In this document: positions 1 to 8,211 of the stretch, piece after piece | Position numbering within the stretch: position 1 is the first letter of the stretch | How the letters are laid out: the number at the start of each line of letters is the position of its first letter | Assembly: GCA_035315885.1 (NCBI GenBank) | Contig: DATFXM010000062.1 | Span: 1 to 47,497, forward strand | Direction: 5' to 3' | Source: DATFXM01 sp035315885 | GTDB lineage: Bacteria; Acidobacteriota; Blastocatellia; UBA7656 | DNA: 47,497 nucleotides | Notes under the pieces: model-generated | Database searches by the model: none | The model's input: the letters and a program-made list of their open reading frames with translations, nothing else | Told to the model about the DNA's origin: nothing | Program-made: the position numbers and the translations under genes

Positions 1-2
1 AA

Positions 3-1337
3 GCGCTGCACCGGGCGGGGATTGAGGTCATTCTGGACGTTGTTTTCAATCACACCGCGGAAGACGATGAGCTGGGACCCACGCTGAGTTTTCGCGGCAT
101 TGATAACCTCACGTATTACGTGCTCGAAAGTGATCGCTCGCGCTACGCCGACTACACCGGCACTGGAAACACCTTGCGTGCAAATCACACCGTCGTGCGC
201 CGGATGATCCTCGACAGTCTGCGCTACTGGGTGGAGCACATGCACGTCGATGGTTTCAGATTTGATCTCGCCTCAATCCTATCGCGCGATGCATCTGGAA
301 ACCCGATGCCGAACCCACCGGTGCTCTGGGACATCGAATCGGATCCGGTGCTGGCGGGCACCAAGCTTATCGCGGAGGCGTGGGACGCGGCAGGTCTGTA
401 CCAGGTGGGTAGCTTCATAGGGGATAGTTGGAAGGAGTTGAACGGACGCTTCCGCGATGACTTCCGAAGCTTCTTTCGCGGTTCAGACGGTGCGGTGAGC
501 CGAATCGCCGACCGCATGCTTGGCAGTCCCGAGGTTTATGGACACGAGGAGCGCGAGGCCGAGCAGAGCGTGAATTTTGTGACGTCTCACGACGGATTCA
601 CGCTCAATGATCTTGTCTCCTACAATTCGAAACACAACGAGCGGAACGGAGAAGCTAACCGCGACGGCGACAACGACAATCGGAGCTGGAACTGTGGCGT
701 GGAAGGCCCGACTGATGATCCGGAAGTCGAGCGGTTGAGAAACCGGCAGGTCAAGAACTTCTTCACCGTCACAATGCTGTCGCTGGGCATGCCGATGATA
801 TTGATGGGCGACGAAGTGCGGCGAACGCAAGGCGGGAACAACAACGCCTACTGCCATGACGACGAGACGACGTGGTTGGACTGGACGTTGCTGGACCGAC
901 ACCGGGATGTGCACCGGTTCGTATCGCTGCTGATCGAGAGGCGGCTGTCGCGAGATTTTGGGGCCGAGCAACGGCGCATAAGTTTAAACAGGTTCTTGCG
1001 CAGTACCAGGGTGGTCTGGCACGGGACGAGACTCAACGCCCCGGACTGGCGGGACGTTTCACACAGCGTGGCGTTGAGCGCGGAGTTGCGAAAAGAGAAG
1101 CTGCTGTTGCACGTGATACTAAACGCATACTGGGATCCGCTCGATTTCGAGCTACCGCAGGCAAAGAGTTCGGAACGTGATCCCTGGCGAAGATGGATCG
1201 ATACGACTCTATCGTCGCCACAAGACATAGTGTCGTGGCAGGACGCGGCGCATGTATCGGGCTACAACTACCGTGTGGGACCGCGCTCGGTTGTAGTCCT
1301 GTACGCGGGCCTGGGAGAAATCAACAATGGCGAATAA
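3..1337 (+). CDS. glgX: Glycogen debranching enzyme GlgX, C-terminal part (cut by window start)
   Basis: GH13 isoamylase/GlgX-type enzyme that hydrolyses alpha-1,6 branches of phosphorylase-trimmed glycogen in the cytoplasm. The frame is open from base 3, so the true start lies upstream; the GTG at 120 is internal. GH13 region I (DVVFNHTAE) is encoded at about 38-64, region II (VDGFRFDLAS, nucleophile Asp codon at 264) follows, then region III (IAEAWDAAG) and region IV (FVTSHDGFTLNDLV). The block GDEVRRTQGGNNNAY and the following DDETTWLDW are typical of the GlgX/TreX subgroup. About 444 residues are visible of a usual length near 700; the CBM48 N-terminus and first half of the barrel are missing. 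Its 3' end overlaps the carbonic anhydrase start by 11 bases, and glycogen phosphorylase is two genes downstream, which fits glycogen breakdown. Confidence 0.93.
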   Translation, partial: ALHRAGIEVILDVVFNHTAEDDELGPTLSFRGIDNLTYYVLESDRSRYADYTGTGNTLRANHTVVRRMILDSLRYWVEHMHVDGFRFDLASILSRDASGNPMPNPPVLWDIESDPVLAGTKLIAEAWDAAGLYQVGSFIGDSWKELNGRFRDDFRSFFRGSDGAVSRIADRMLGSPEVYGHEEREAEQSVNFVTSHDGFTLNDLVSYNSKHNERNGEANRDGDNDNRSWNCGVEGPTDDPEVERLRNRQVKNFFTVTMLSLGMPMILMGDEVRRTQGGNNNAYCHDDETTWLDWTLLDRHRDVHRFVSLLIERRLSRDFGAEQRRISLNRFLRSTRVVWHGTRLNAPDWRDVSHSVALSAELRKEKLLLHVILNAYWDPLDFELPQAKSSERDPWRRWIDTTLSSPQDIVSWQDAAHVSGYNYRVGPRSVVVLYAGLGEINNGE

Positions 1338-1980
1338 GAATTCAGAATCTGATGAGCCTCGTTCGGTAGACTGGCACGTAACACCCAACGTGTCGCCGGA
1401 TCAGGCGCTCGAGCGACTCGTAGCCGGAAACGAACGATTCGTTCGCGGTGAGGGCACGACTCGACAAGTGCTGCGCGAGACCCTGGCAGATCTTGCGCGG
1501 GGTCAACGCCCGTTCGCGACGATACTAGGTTGCAGCGACTCGCGAGTACCACCCGAGCTGGTTTTCGATGCCGGGCCGGGCGAACTTTTCGTCATACGCG
1601 TGGCCGGGAACGTGTTCTCGCCTGAAGTAGCCGGCAGCTTGCAGTATGCCGGGTCTCACCTCCATACGCCACTATTCGTCGTGTTGGGACACGAAGGCTG
1701 CGGGGCGGTAGCCGCGGCGGTGGAGACGAGGGACAGCGGCAACCAGCACGAGTCGCGTATACAGCTACTGGTGGACAATATCGCGGAAGGTCTACCGGCG
1801 CTTGATCCGCGGCTTGAGCTGGCGGAGCGGCTGAGTCAGGCGGTAGAAAGCAACGTACGCTGGACAGTACGACAGATACTGGAGACTCCCGAAGGCCAGG
1901 CCCGTCTTTTTGAAGGGAGGTTGAGACTGGTTGGTGCCATTTACGAGATCGAAACCGGCCACGTGAAGTTTCTGACTTAA
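1327..1980 (+). CDS. Beta-class carbonic anhydrase
   Basis: Zinc enzyme interconverting CO2 and bicarbonate, 217 residues, cytoplasmic (no signal peptide). The beta-CA zinc site is complete: CSDSRVPPE gives Cys69 and the Asp71-Arg73 dyad, and GHEGCGAV gives His122 and Cys125. The length matches the family. The ATG lies inside the last codons of the debranching enzyme gene (11-base overlap), with a purine-rich GGGAGA about 8-10 bases upstream, so translation is probably coupled. Linkage to glycogen and phosphoketolase genes suggests a role in bicarbonate or pH supply, which is inference. Confidence 0.95.
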   Translation: MANKNSESDEPRSVDWHVTPNVSPDQALERLVAGNERFVRGEGTTRQVLRETLADLARGQRPFATILGCSDSRVPPELVFDAGPGELFVIRVAGNVFSPEVAGSLQYAGSHLHTPLFVVLGHEGCGAVAAAVETRDSGNQHESRIQLLVDNIAEGLPALDPRLELAERLSQAVESNVRWTVRQILETPEGQARLFEGRLRLVGAIYEIETGHVKFLT

Positions 1981-2025
1981 AGGGTGGTTACGGCGGAATC
2001 GGTTAACTCTAAATTCCCGACCTTA

Positions 2026-2041
2026 CTGTCATTTCTAACAG
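2026..2041. promoter_or_regulatory. 16-bp near-palindrome (CTGNCA family), upstream of DUF2254 gene
   Basis: CTGTCATTTCTAACAG: six-base arms around a 4-base centre with one arm mismatch. It lies in the 200-base gap between the carbonic anhydrase and the DUF2254 gene, 140 bases before the GTG. Sites of the same form occur at 21945, 22048, 23082, 28278 and 32976. It is probably a regulator operator; the regulator is unknown. Confidence 0.4.
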
Positions 2042-2180
2042 TTATCATCTGAACTCCCACAAAATAAAATCGAATAGCCGGTCGCTATGGACTCGATACA
2101 GCGGGACTGCGTGTTTCTTCCATTTGCATCGGATTGGTAGCGATCGGCACAGCTAGCCTTCCTCGTTTTGGAGCGCGACG

Positions 2181-3521
2181 GTGACCTGGCTTCAGCGTTA
2201 TCGAGTTCGACACTACATCGAGCATTCGATTGTTATTCTCCCGGTTCTGGGAATCGTGACGGCAGTCGTGCTGGTAGTGGTGCTTCGCTCGATCGAGGAC
2301 AAGATGGGTTGGGTGTCCGCTCGCTCGCCGGATTCTGCGCGGCTGGTGATTGGAACGCTTGCCGCGACAATGCTCACCTTCATCGTTTTTCTTTCTTCTA
2401 CGTTGCTCGTAGCGGTTCAACTTGCAAGCGGCCAGTTGACGCCTCGGATAATCGCGTTCGTGTTCAAGGACCGAGTGACTAAGTTCGCGCTGACCGTCTT
2501 CGTCTTCACCTTCAGCTTGTCGCTTGCCGTTCTGGCTCAGGTTGAGGACACGGTTCCTTTAATTACCTCAAAGCTCGCCACGTGGAGTTGCGTGGTGAGC
2601 CTATGCACCTTCTTCTACTTGATCGACCACATAGGCAAGACCCTGCGACCAAGCGGAGTGCTGAAGGCGATTGGTGAAGCCGGGCGCGAGGTTATCCAGA
2701 GCGTCTATCCGCGCCCAATTGGAACTGCAGCCGAATCGACCTCGGCGTTCTCCGATACGATCGATGCCGAAGAGTCTCTGTCGATCGCGAATCCGAAAGC
2801 TGGTGTAGTTCTCGCTTTCCATGCTGCGGGTCTCGTGTCGATGGCGCGCAGCGCCGGCTGCATCATCGAGATGGTGCCCCAGGTTGGAGACTTCATCGCA
2901 GCCGGAGATCCGTTGTTCAAGATTTATGGCAACGCCGGCAAAGTATCCGCAGACAAAGTCTGTCAATGCGTTGCCGTCGGTCAGGAGCGCACCCATCAGC
3001 AGGACCCGACGCTTGCGTTTCGCATAATAGTCGATGTCGCATCGAAGGCGCTCTCACCCGCCATAAATGATCCGACAACCGGAGTGCTGTCGATCGACCA
3101 GATTCATCATCTCCTTCGCAGGGTCGGGAACCGGTGTCTGGATGAAGGAGTGATTCGCGATGAACACGGACGAATCGTGTTCATGTATCGCACGCCTGAC
3201 TGGGAGGATTTTGTAAAACTCGCAGTCACTGAATTGCGCCAATTTGGCGGCTCCAGCATTCAGATCGTTCGGCGCTTGCGCGCTATGCTCGAAAACCTCA
3301 TAGAGACCCTGCCGCAGGAACGCACTGTTCCGCTTCGTCCCGAGCTCGCACTACTGGATAGGACAGCAGAGCGTTTCGTGGACCCGGAAGATCGAGAGCT
3401 GGCGGCGGTCGGAGATTCTCAGGGATTGGGCGGCACGGGCCAGCGTCCCCAAACGTCCACAAAAACCAACGTATCTGGCAAAGACTTCGAACAAACGGCT
3501 GCCGGACCATTGCTGCGCTGA
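2181..3521 (+). CDS. DUF2254 family predicted membrane protein
   Basis: 446-residue inner-membrane protein of unknown function. The N-terminal third holds four hydrophobic segments (about residues 17-37, 53-80, 97-115 and 125-145). A soluble C-terminal part follows, containing ALSPAINDPTTGVLSIDQIH (about residues 288-307), the conserved block by which I recognise DUF2254. The start is GTG at 2181 with GGAG about 8 bases upstream. It sits alone between the carbonic anhydrase and glycogen phosphorylase genes with gaps of 200 and 106 bases, so it probably has its own promoter; a CTGTCA-type palindrome lies in the upstream gap. The last 60 residues are polar and poorly conserved in appearance. 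Confidence 0.88.
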   Translation: MTWLQRYRVRHYIEHSIVILPVLGIVTAVVLVVVLRSIEDKMGWVSARSPDSARLVIGTLAATMLTFIVFLSSTLLVAVQLASGQLTPRIIAFVFKDRVTKFALTVFVFTFSLSLAVLAQVEDTVPLITSKLATWSCVVSLCTFFYLIDHIGKTLRPSGVLKAIGEAGREVIQSVYPRPIGTAAESTSAFSDTIDAEESLSIANPKAGVVLAFHAAGLVSMARSAGCIIEMVPQVGDFIAAGDPLFKIYGNAGKVSADKVCQCVAVGQERTHQQDPTLAFRIIVDVASKALSPAINDPTTGVLSIDQIHHLLRRVGNRCLDEGVIRDEHGRIVFMYRTPDWEDFVKLAVTELRQFGGSSIQIVRRLRAMLENLIETLPQERTVPLRPELALLDRTAERFVDPEDRELAAVGDSQGLGGTGQRPQTSTKTNVSGKDFEQTAAGPLLR

Positions 3522-3593
3522 CGATTCAGATCAGCGGTTCGGGCTCACTTCACCAATAGATCCGACCATCGTGAATTGAATTTTGAGGGACAA

Positions 3594-3609
3594 GGGACCC
3601 TGGGGTCCC
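3594..3609 (+). promoter_or_regulatory. Perfect hairpin in the glycogen phosphorylase leader
   Basis: GGGACC-CTGG-GGTCCC: a six-base perfect stem with a 4-base loop, ending 18 bases before the glgP ATG and just before the GGAAGG ribosome binding site. It has no T tract, so it is unlikely to be a terminator. It could modulate translation of glgP or bind a protein; no direct evidence for either. Confidence 0.4.
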
Positions 3610-3627
3610 GGGAAGGACTAAAGTCAA

Positions 3628-6135
3628 ATGAATGCAGCAAAGCAGGAAGCCAATGCAGTAAAGCAACCCGAAAGTCTTGCGAATCTGATCGAGCGGTATG
3701 GCTGCGGCCCTATCGACTTAACCGGGAATGACAACGCATTTTTTGAGCGACACCTTGTTTTCGACAACGTTATCAATCCGTCCACCAGCGCTCCGCGCGA
3801 ACGCTTCGAAGCATTAGCCCGCTCGGTGCGCGACGTGCTTTCGCAGCGATGGGTGCACACCGAAGAAACTTACGCGGAAAAGAACCCGAAAAGAGTTTAC
3901 TACCTCTCGATGGAGTTTCTGATCGGACGTTCCCTCGCTAACAACGTCACGAACCTTTTGCTCGACGCGTTTGTGAAGCAGTCGCTCGAAGAGAGGAACC
4001 TCGATTGGCTCGAGTTGGTGGAGCAGGAGCCCGATGCCGGGTTGGGAAATGGAGGACTCGGGCGACTCGCGGCGTGCTTTCTGGATTCGATGGCCACGCT
4101 CCAACTGGCGGCAATGGGATACGGCCTGCGATACGAGTACGGGATCTTCAAACAGTCAATAAGAGACGGTTGGCAGCACGAAGAGGCGGACAATTGGATG
4201 CGCAAGCCCGACCCCTGGGAGGTTCCCCGGCCGCAAGATAGCGTTCAGGTCGGGCTCAACTGCTCCTTTGAAGTCCATGGCGGCACGCTGCAGGTTGTCC
4301 CCGGGGTTCCGTCCGCGTTGATAGGGATTCCTTTTGATCGTCCGGTCGTCGGCTTTGGTGGAAAAACAATCAACACGCTGCGCCTCTGGAGCGCAATGGC
4401 CCCACACTTTTTCAACTTCGGCGAGTTCAGCGGCGGAGATTTCGTAGGCGCGCTGGCTGAGACGCTGTCTGCCGAGTCCCTGACTCGGGTTCTTTACCCG
4501 GACGACTCTACGAGTCAGGGACAAGGTCTTCGCTTCGTTCAGGAGTACTTCCTTGTCGCCTGCTCGCTGACAGATCTTGTACGCCGGTTCCAGCGCAACA
4601 ACTCGGACTGGGGTCTGCTCCCGAAGAAAGTCGCGGTTCAGCTCAACGACACCCACCCGGCGATGGCAGTTCCCGAGCTGATGAGAATTCTGCTCGATGA
4701 TGCACATCTGGGGTGGGATGAAGCATGGGACCTCACAAAAGGGACGCTGGCTTATACCAATCACACGCTGCTTCCAGAAGCACTCGAGAAATGGCCTTTG
4801 AACTGGTTTGAAATGTTGATGCCGCGGCAACTGGAAATCATCTACGAAATCAACCGCCGGCTCCTGGATGAAGTTCGGGAGCGCTTCCCCGGCGCGGACG
4901 GACGAATAGAAAAGGTCAGCCTCATCGAGGAGGGTCCGCAGCGCAAGATTCGCATGGCCAATCTGGCGATTGTCGGCTCCCACAGCACTAATGGCGTCGC
5001 CGCGATTCACTCGGGACTGCTGCGCGCAACGACGGTCAAGGAGCTTGCCGAGCTGTACCCCGATCGCTTCAACAACAAGACAAACGGGGTAACACCCAGG
5101 CGTTGGCTCTTGCTTTGCAACCCCGCGCTTTCCGATGCGATAACCAACGCGATCGGTGATGGCTGGGTAGCTGACCTCAGTCAATTGAGCCTTCTCAAGC
5201 CGCTCGCCGATGACAGGTCATTTCACGAAGCCTTTAACAAGTCGAAGCGTGCGGCGAAGGCTCTATTCAGCGATTGGCTAATGAAGACAACCGGCCAGAC
5301 GGTCGATCCGGATACGATCTTCGACTGCCAGGTGAAGCGGATTCATGAGTACAAGAGGCAACTTCTCAATGTGCTGCGCATCGTCGCGTTGTACAACCGG
5401 CTGCGTGAGAATCCGGACCTGGAGATTTTGCCCCGGACGTTCTTCTTTGCCGGGAAGGCGGCGCCTGCTTATCGGCTGGCCAAGCTCATCATAAAGTTCA
5501 TCAACAACGTTGCGGGGACGCTCGAGGGCGACCCCACAGTGCGCGGACGATTAAAGGTCGTGTTCCTGCCTGACTATTGTGTTTCGTTGGCCGAGAGGTT
5601 GATCCCCGCGAGCGATGTCTCAAATCAGATTTCCACTGCCGGCTTCGAAGCGAGCGGGACCAGCAACATGAAGTTCATGATGAACGGGGCGCTGACTCTG
5701 GGCACGCTCGATGGAGCAACCATCGAGATGGCGGAGGAGGCGGGTGAGGAAAACCTGTTCTTGTTTGGCCTCACCGCGGACGAGGTGGCTCAATCCCGCG
5801 AGTGGTACAAGCCGTCCTGGCACTACGAGAACGAGCCGGAAACCCGCGCGGCGCTGGACATGATTTTTTCCGGGCACTTCAGTCGCAACGAGCCGGGCGT
5901 GTTCGATCCCTTGAAAGATGCGCTGTTGACTCATGGCGATCATTACATGCACCTTGCCGATTTGAAATCGTACCTTGAGGCGGACCAGCGCGTTGTGGAC
6001 TTATACGCCGACCCGGACGGATGGGCGCGGAAGGCAATCCTCAACATTTCGGCTTCGGGCAAATTCTCGAGCGATCGGACCATCGCCGAGTACGCCTCCG
6101 GGATTTGGGAGGCTGAGCCCTGTCCTATACCCTGA
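3628..6135 (+). CDS. glgP: Glycogen/maltodextrin phosphorylase
   Basis: GT35 enzyme, 835 residues, releasing glucose-1-phosphate from alpha-1,4-glucan chains by phosphorolysis. Family blocks appear in order: GLGNGGLGRLAACFLDSMAT near residue 137, QLNDTHPAMAVPELMRILL near 337, NKTNGVTPRRWL near 483, KRIHEYKRQLLNVL near 570, and the pyridoxal-phosphate site EASGTSNMKFMMNGALTLG with the Schiff-base lysine at Lys682. The length fits bacterial family members (about 800-850). The ATG at 3628 has GGAAGG about 11 bases upstream. The gene follows the debranching enzyme after two intervening genes. It cannot be told from sequence alone whether glycogen or maltodextrin is preferred. Confidence 0.97.
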   Translation: MNAAKQEANAVKQPESLANLIERYGCGPIDLTGNDNAFFERHLVFDNVINPSTSAPRERFEALARSVRDVLSQRWVHTEETYAEKNPKRVYYLSMEFLIGRSLANNVTNLLLDAFVKQSLEERNLDWLELVEQEPDAGLGNGGLGRLAACFLDSMATLQLAAMGYGLRYEYGIFKQSIRDGWQHEEADNWMRKPDPWEVPRPQDSVQVGLNCSFEVHGGTLQVVPGVPSALIGIPFDRPVVGFGGKTINTLRLWSAMAPHFFNFGEFSGGDFVGALAETLSAESLTRVLYPDDSTSQGQGLRFVQEYFLVACSLTDLVRRFQRNNSDWGLLPKKVAVQLNDTHPAMAVPELMRILLDDAHLGWDEAWDLTKGTLAYTNHTLLPEALEKWPLNWFEMLMPRQLEIIYEINRRLLDEVRERFPGADGRIEKVSLIEEGPQRKIRMANLAIVGSHSTNGVAAIHSGLLRATTVKELAELYPDRFNNKTNGVTPRRWLLLCNPALSDAITNAIGDGWVADLSQLSLLKPLADDRSFHEAFNKSKRAAKALFSDWLMKTTGQTVDPDTIFDCQVKRIHEYKRQLLNVLRIVALYNRLRENPDLEILPRTFFFAGKAAPAYRLAKLIIKFINNVAGTLEGDPTVRGRLKVVFLPDYCVSLAERLIPASDVSNQISTAGFEASGTSNMKFMMNGALTLGTLDGATIEMAEEAGEENLFLFGLTADEVAQSREWYKPSWHYENEPETRAALDMIFSGHFSRNEPGVFDPLKDALLTHGDHYMHLADLKSYLEADQRVVDLYADPDGWARKAILNISASGKFSSDRTIAEYASGIWEAEPCPIP

Positions 6136-6270
6136 CCGAACGAGTGGCGTACCGGATCGGGCAACAGGCAACCAACCGCGGGCAGCGGTTCGCAGACATA
6201 GAAGACGCTGCGCTCCGATGCCCGCGGAGTTGGCTCGTGCAGCCGGTACCAGAGCTGAGAGGTGCTAGTT

Positions 6271-8052
6271 GTGTCCGCCGCGGCCTGGACCATGCTTGTG
6301 ATGTTAGTTGCGATGTTCGTGCTTCTCGTGTCGAACAAGGTGCCCGCGTGGCTTGTATTTATCGGAACGCTGACAGTGGCAATGACGCTTAGGCTGGCGC
6401 CTGACGCAGCGTTGCTCAAGGGCTTTGGCAATACCGGCGTGGTGACGGTTGCCGCGCTGTACCCGGTAGCTGCAGGAATGTACGCGACGGGTGCCATCTC
6501 GCTTTTGTCAGAGCGCCTCATTGGGTTGCCAAGGTCAATTCGGATGGCGCAACTCAAGATATTTGTGCCGGTCTCGGTCGCAAGCGCCTTCCTGTACAAC
6601 ACTCCGCTGGTGGCGATGATGATTCCCGCCGTTCGCGATCTGACGCGAAAGACGGGGTTGAGTGGATCAAAGCTCTTTATGGGGATGAGCTACGTTGCGA
6701 GCCTGGGCGGCACTATTACTCTGATCGGAACTTCAGTAAATCTGGTCGTCGCCGGCATGGTATCGGATGGAATAGCTCAAGGTCACCTGGCGAACGCGAG
6801 ACCGATTGGTATTTTCGATCCGATGTGGATCGGTGTACCGGCGACGGTTGCCGGGCTTGCGTTCATGATCCTGATCGGCACGCGCCTGTTGCCGGACAAG
6901 ACCGCAGCTAGTGACGTTGGTGTTCGAAGGCGAACCTATCGTAGCGAGTTTCAAGTCGAGGAAGGTTCAAGACTCGAGGGCAAAACGCTCGAGCAGGCGG
7001 GCTTCGCGCGCCCGGTTGGCTACAGCCTTGAATCGATCAAGCGGAACGGTTCCTGGGTTGAGCCGAACGCCGATGCCAGGCTCGAACCTGGGGACATCCT
7101 GACCTTTATGGTGCCGGCGGATGGTCTGCCGGGCTTGTGGACAACGATTGGACTGGTCCCGATATACGCTACAAAAATGACGAGCTCGCGACACGAGCAT
7201 CAGCTCGTAGAGGTGGCTTTGTCAGGTCGCGCTCCAGCGATAGGACACCGAATATCGGAGCTTCCTCTGCCCGAGAGTCCATACCAAATGATGTTGTTGG
7301 GGGTATCGAGAAATGGCGAGGCGCCGCACCAGCCGCTCGGAGATCTCAGGCTTGAGGCCGGAGATGCGGCGATCGTGGAAGTCGACGATGCGTTCTTCTA
7401 CGAAAATCGGAAAGAGACGGACTTCATTCTGACGAAGCGGCTCGAAGGCTTCCGAGTTCAGCGGATCGACCGGGCATTGATGGCGGGAGCAATCACTGTG
7501 GGCATGGTGGCGTTGGCGGCGTTTGGCGTCATGAGCCTGCTGAACGCGGCGCTTCTGGCAACGATGGCGATGTTGCTCACCGGTTGCTTGACGATCGAAC
7601 GCGCCTGGCAGAGCTTCGATTGGAGAACTCTCGTAGTGCTGGGAGCGGCTGTGGGACTTGAGTCCGCGGTGACCGCGAGCGGGCTAGGCAGCGCCGCCGC
7701 GAGCGCGTTTCGGGCGATCGGCGGGAGCAGTCCGCTGCTTGCTCTGACCGCGGTGTTTCTTGGCACGGTCGTGTTGACCAACGTCATCACAAACGTAGCG
7801 TCTGCAGTACTGATGTTTTCTGTAGCTACATATCTGTCCGTAGCCCTCGATGTCAGCTTTTACCCTTTTGCAATGGTTCTGATAAGCGCGGCGTCTTGTG
7901 CCTTCATCAACCCCGCGGGGTTTCAGACAAATCTCATGGTACAGGAGCCGGGAGGATATTCGTTTGGCGACTTCGCGAGAGTGGGGTTGCCTCTAACAAT
8001 TCTGGTTGGCGTCGTTGTGCTTGTGCTGGCTCCAATCGTTTACGGCTTCTAA
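6271..8052 (+). CDS. SLC13/DASS-type anion permease with two RCK_C (TrkA-C) domains
   Basis: Inner-membrane sodium-coupled or proton-coupled anion transporter of the SLC13 (CitT-like) type, about 593 residues. Two membrane halves flank a cytoplasmic insert. The first half ends with SLGGTITLIGTSVNLVVAGM and the second with NPAGFQTNLMV, the paired substrate/Na+ motifs of this superfamily. The insert carries two RCK_C-like modules, about residues 223-286 and 310-375, each ending in a GD-I/A-hydrophobic strand (LEPGDILTFMV, LEAGDAAIVEV). Such insert-bearing members are usually annotated as sulfate/carboxylate permeases; the substrate is not predictable here. I prefer GTG 6271 because GAGAGG lies 8 bases upstream; GTG 6262 is in frame but has poor spacing. 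Confidence 0.88.
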   Translation: MSAAAWTMLVMLVAMFVLLVSNKVPAWLVFIGTLTVAMTLRLAPDAALLKGFGNTGVVTVAALYPVAAGMYATGAISLLSERLIGLPRSIRMAQLKIFVPVSVASAFLYNTPLVAMMIPAVRDLTRKTGLSGSKLFMGMSYVASLGGTITLIGTSVNLVVAGMVSDGIAQGHLANARPIGIFDPMWIGVPATVAGLAFMILIGTRLLPDKTAASDVGVRRRTYRSEFQVEEGSRLEGKTLEQAGFARPVGYSLESIKRNGSWVEPNADARLEPGDILTFMVPADGLPGLWTTIGLVPIYATKMTSSRHEHQLVEVALSGRAPAIGHRISELPLPESPYQMMLLGVSRNGEAPHQPLGDLRLEAGDAAIVEVDDAFFYENRKETDFILTKRLEGFRVQRIDRALMAGAITVGMVALAAFGVMSLLNAALLATMAMLLTGCLTIERAWQSFDWRTLVVLGAAVGLESAVTASGLGSAAASAFRAIGGSSPLLALTAVFLGTVVLTNVITNVASAVLMFSVATYLSVALDVSFYPFAMVLISAASCAFINPAGFQTNLMVQEPGGYSFGDFARVGLPLTILVGVVVLVLAPIVYGF

Positions 8053-8066
8053 CAGCCGGCTCGAGA

Positions 8067-8089
8067 GATTCGGCAACAACCGCCGAATC
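8067..8089 (+). terminator. Hairpin after the SLC13 permease gene
   Basis: Perfect 8-base stem GATTCGGC / GCCGAATC with a 7-base loop, 14 bases after the permease stop. No T tract follows, so it is either a weak terminator or an mRNA 3'-end stabiliser. The remaining gap up to 8211 precedes the phosphoketolase ribosome binding site. Confidence 0.4.
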
Positions 8090-8211
8090 GACGTCTCAAA
8101 CAAGTCACGAGGCCTCTCAAGCATAAGACGACTGAGTTCTTTCAACGCGAACCGAGTTCGCATTACGTTCGCAACGGGCCATATTCGACGCGGCCGACAG
8201 AGGAGCACTTT

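Noticed and set aside
4156..5184. 342-codon antisense open frame inside glycogen phosphorylase
   Set aside because: It lies wholly opposite a well-conserved gene, resembles no protein, and similar antisense frames occur opposite phosphoketolase (9841-10587) and the RND pump (18070-18849), as expected from GC-rich codon bias.
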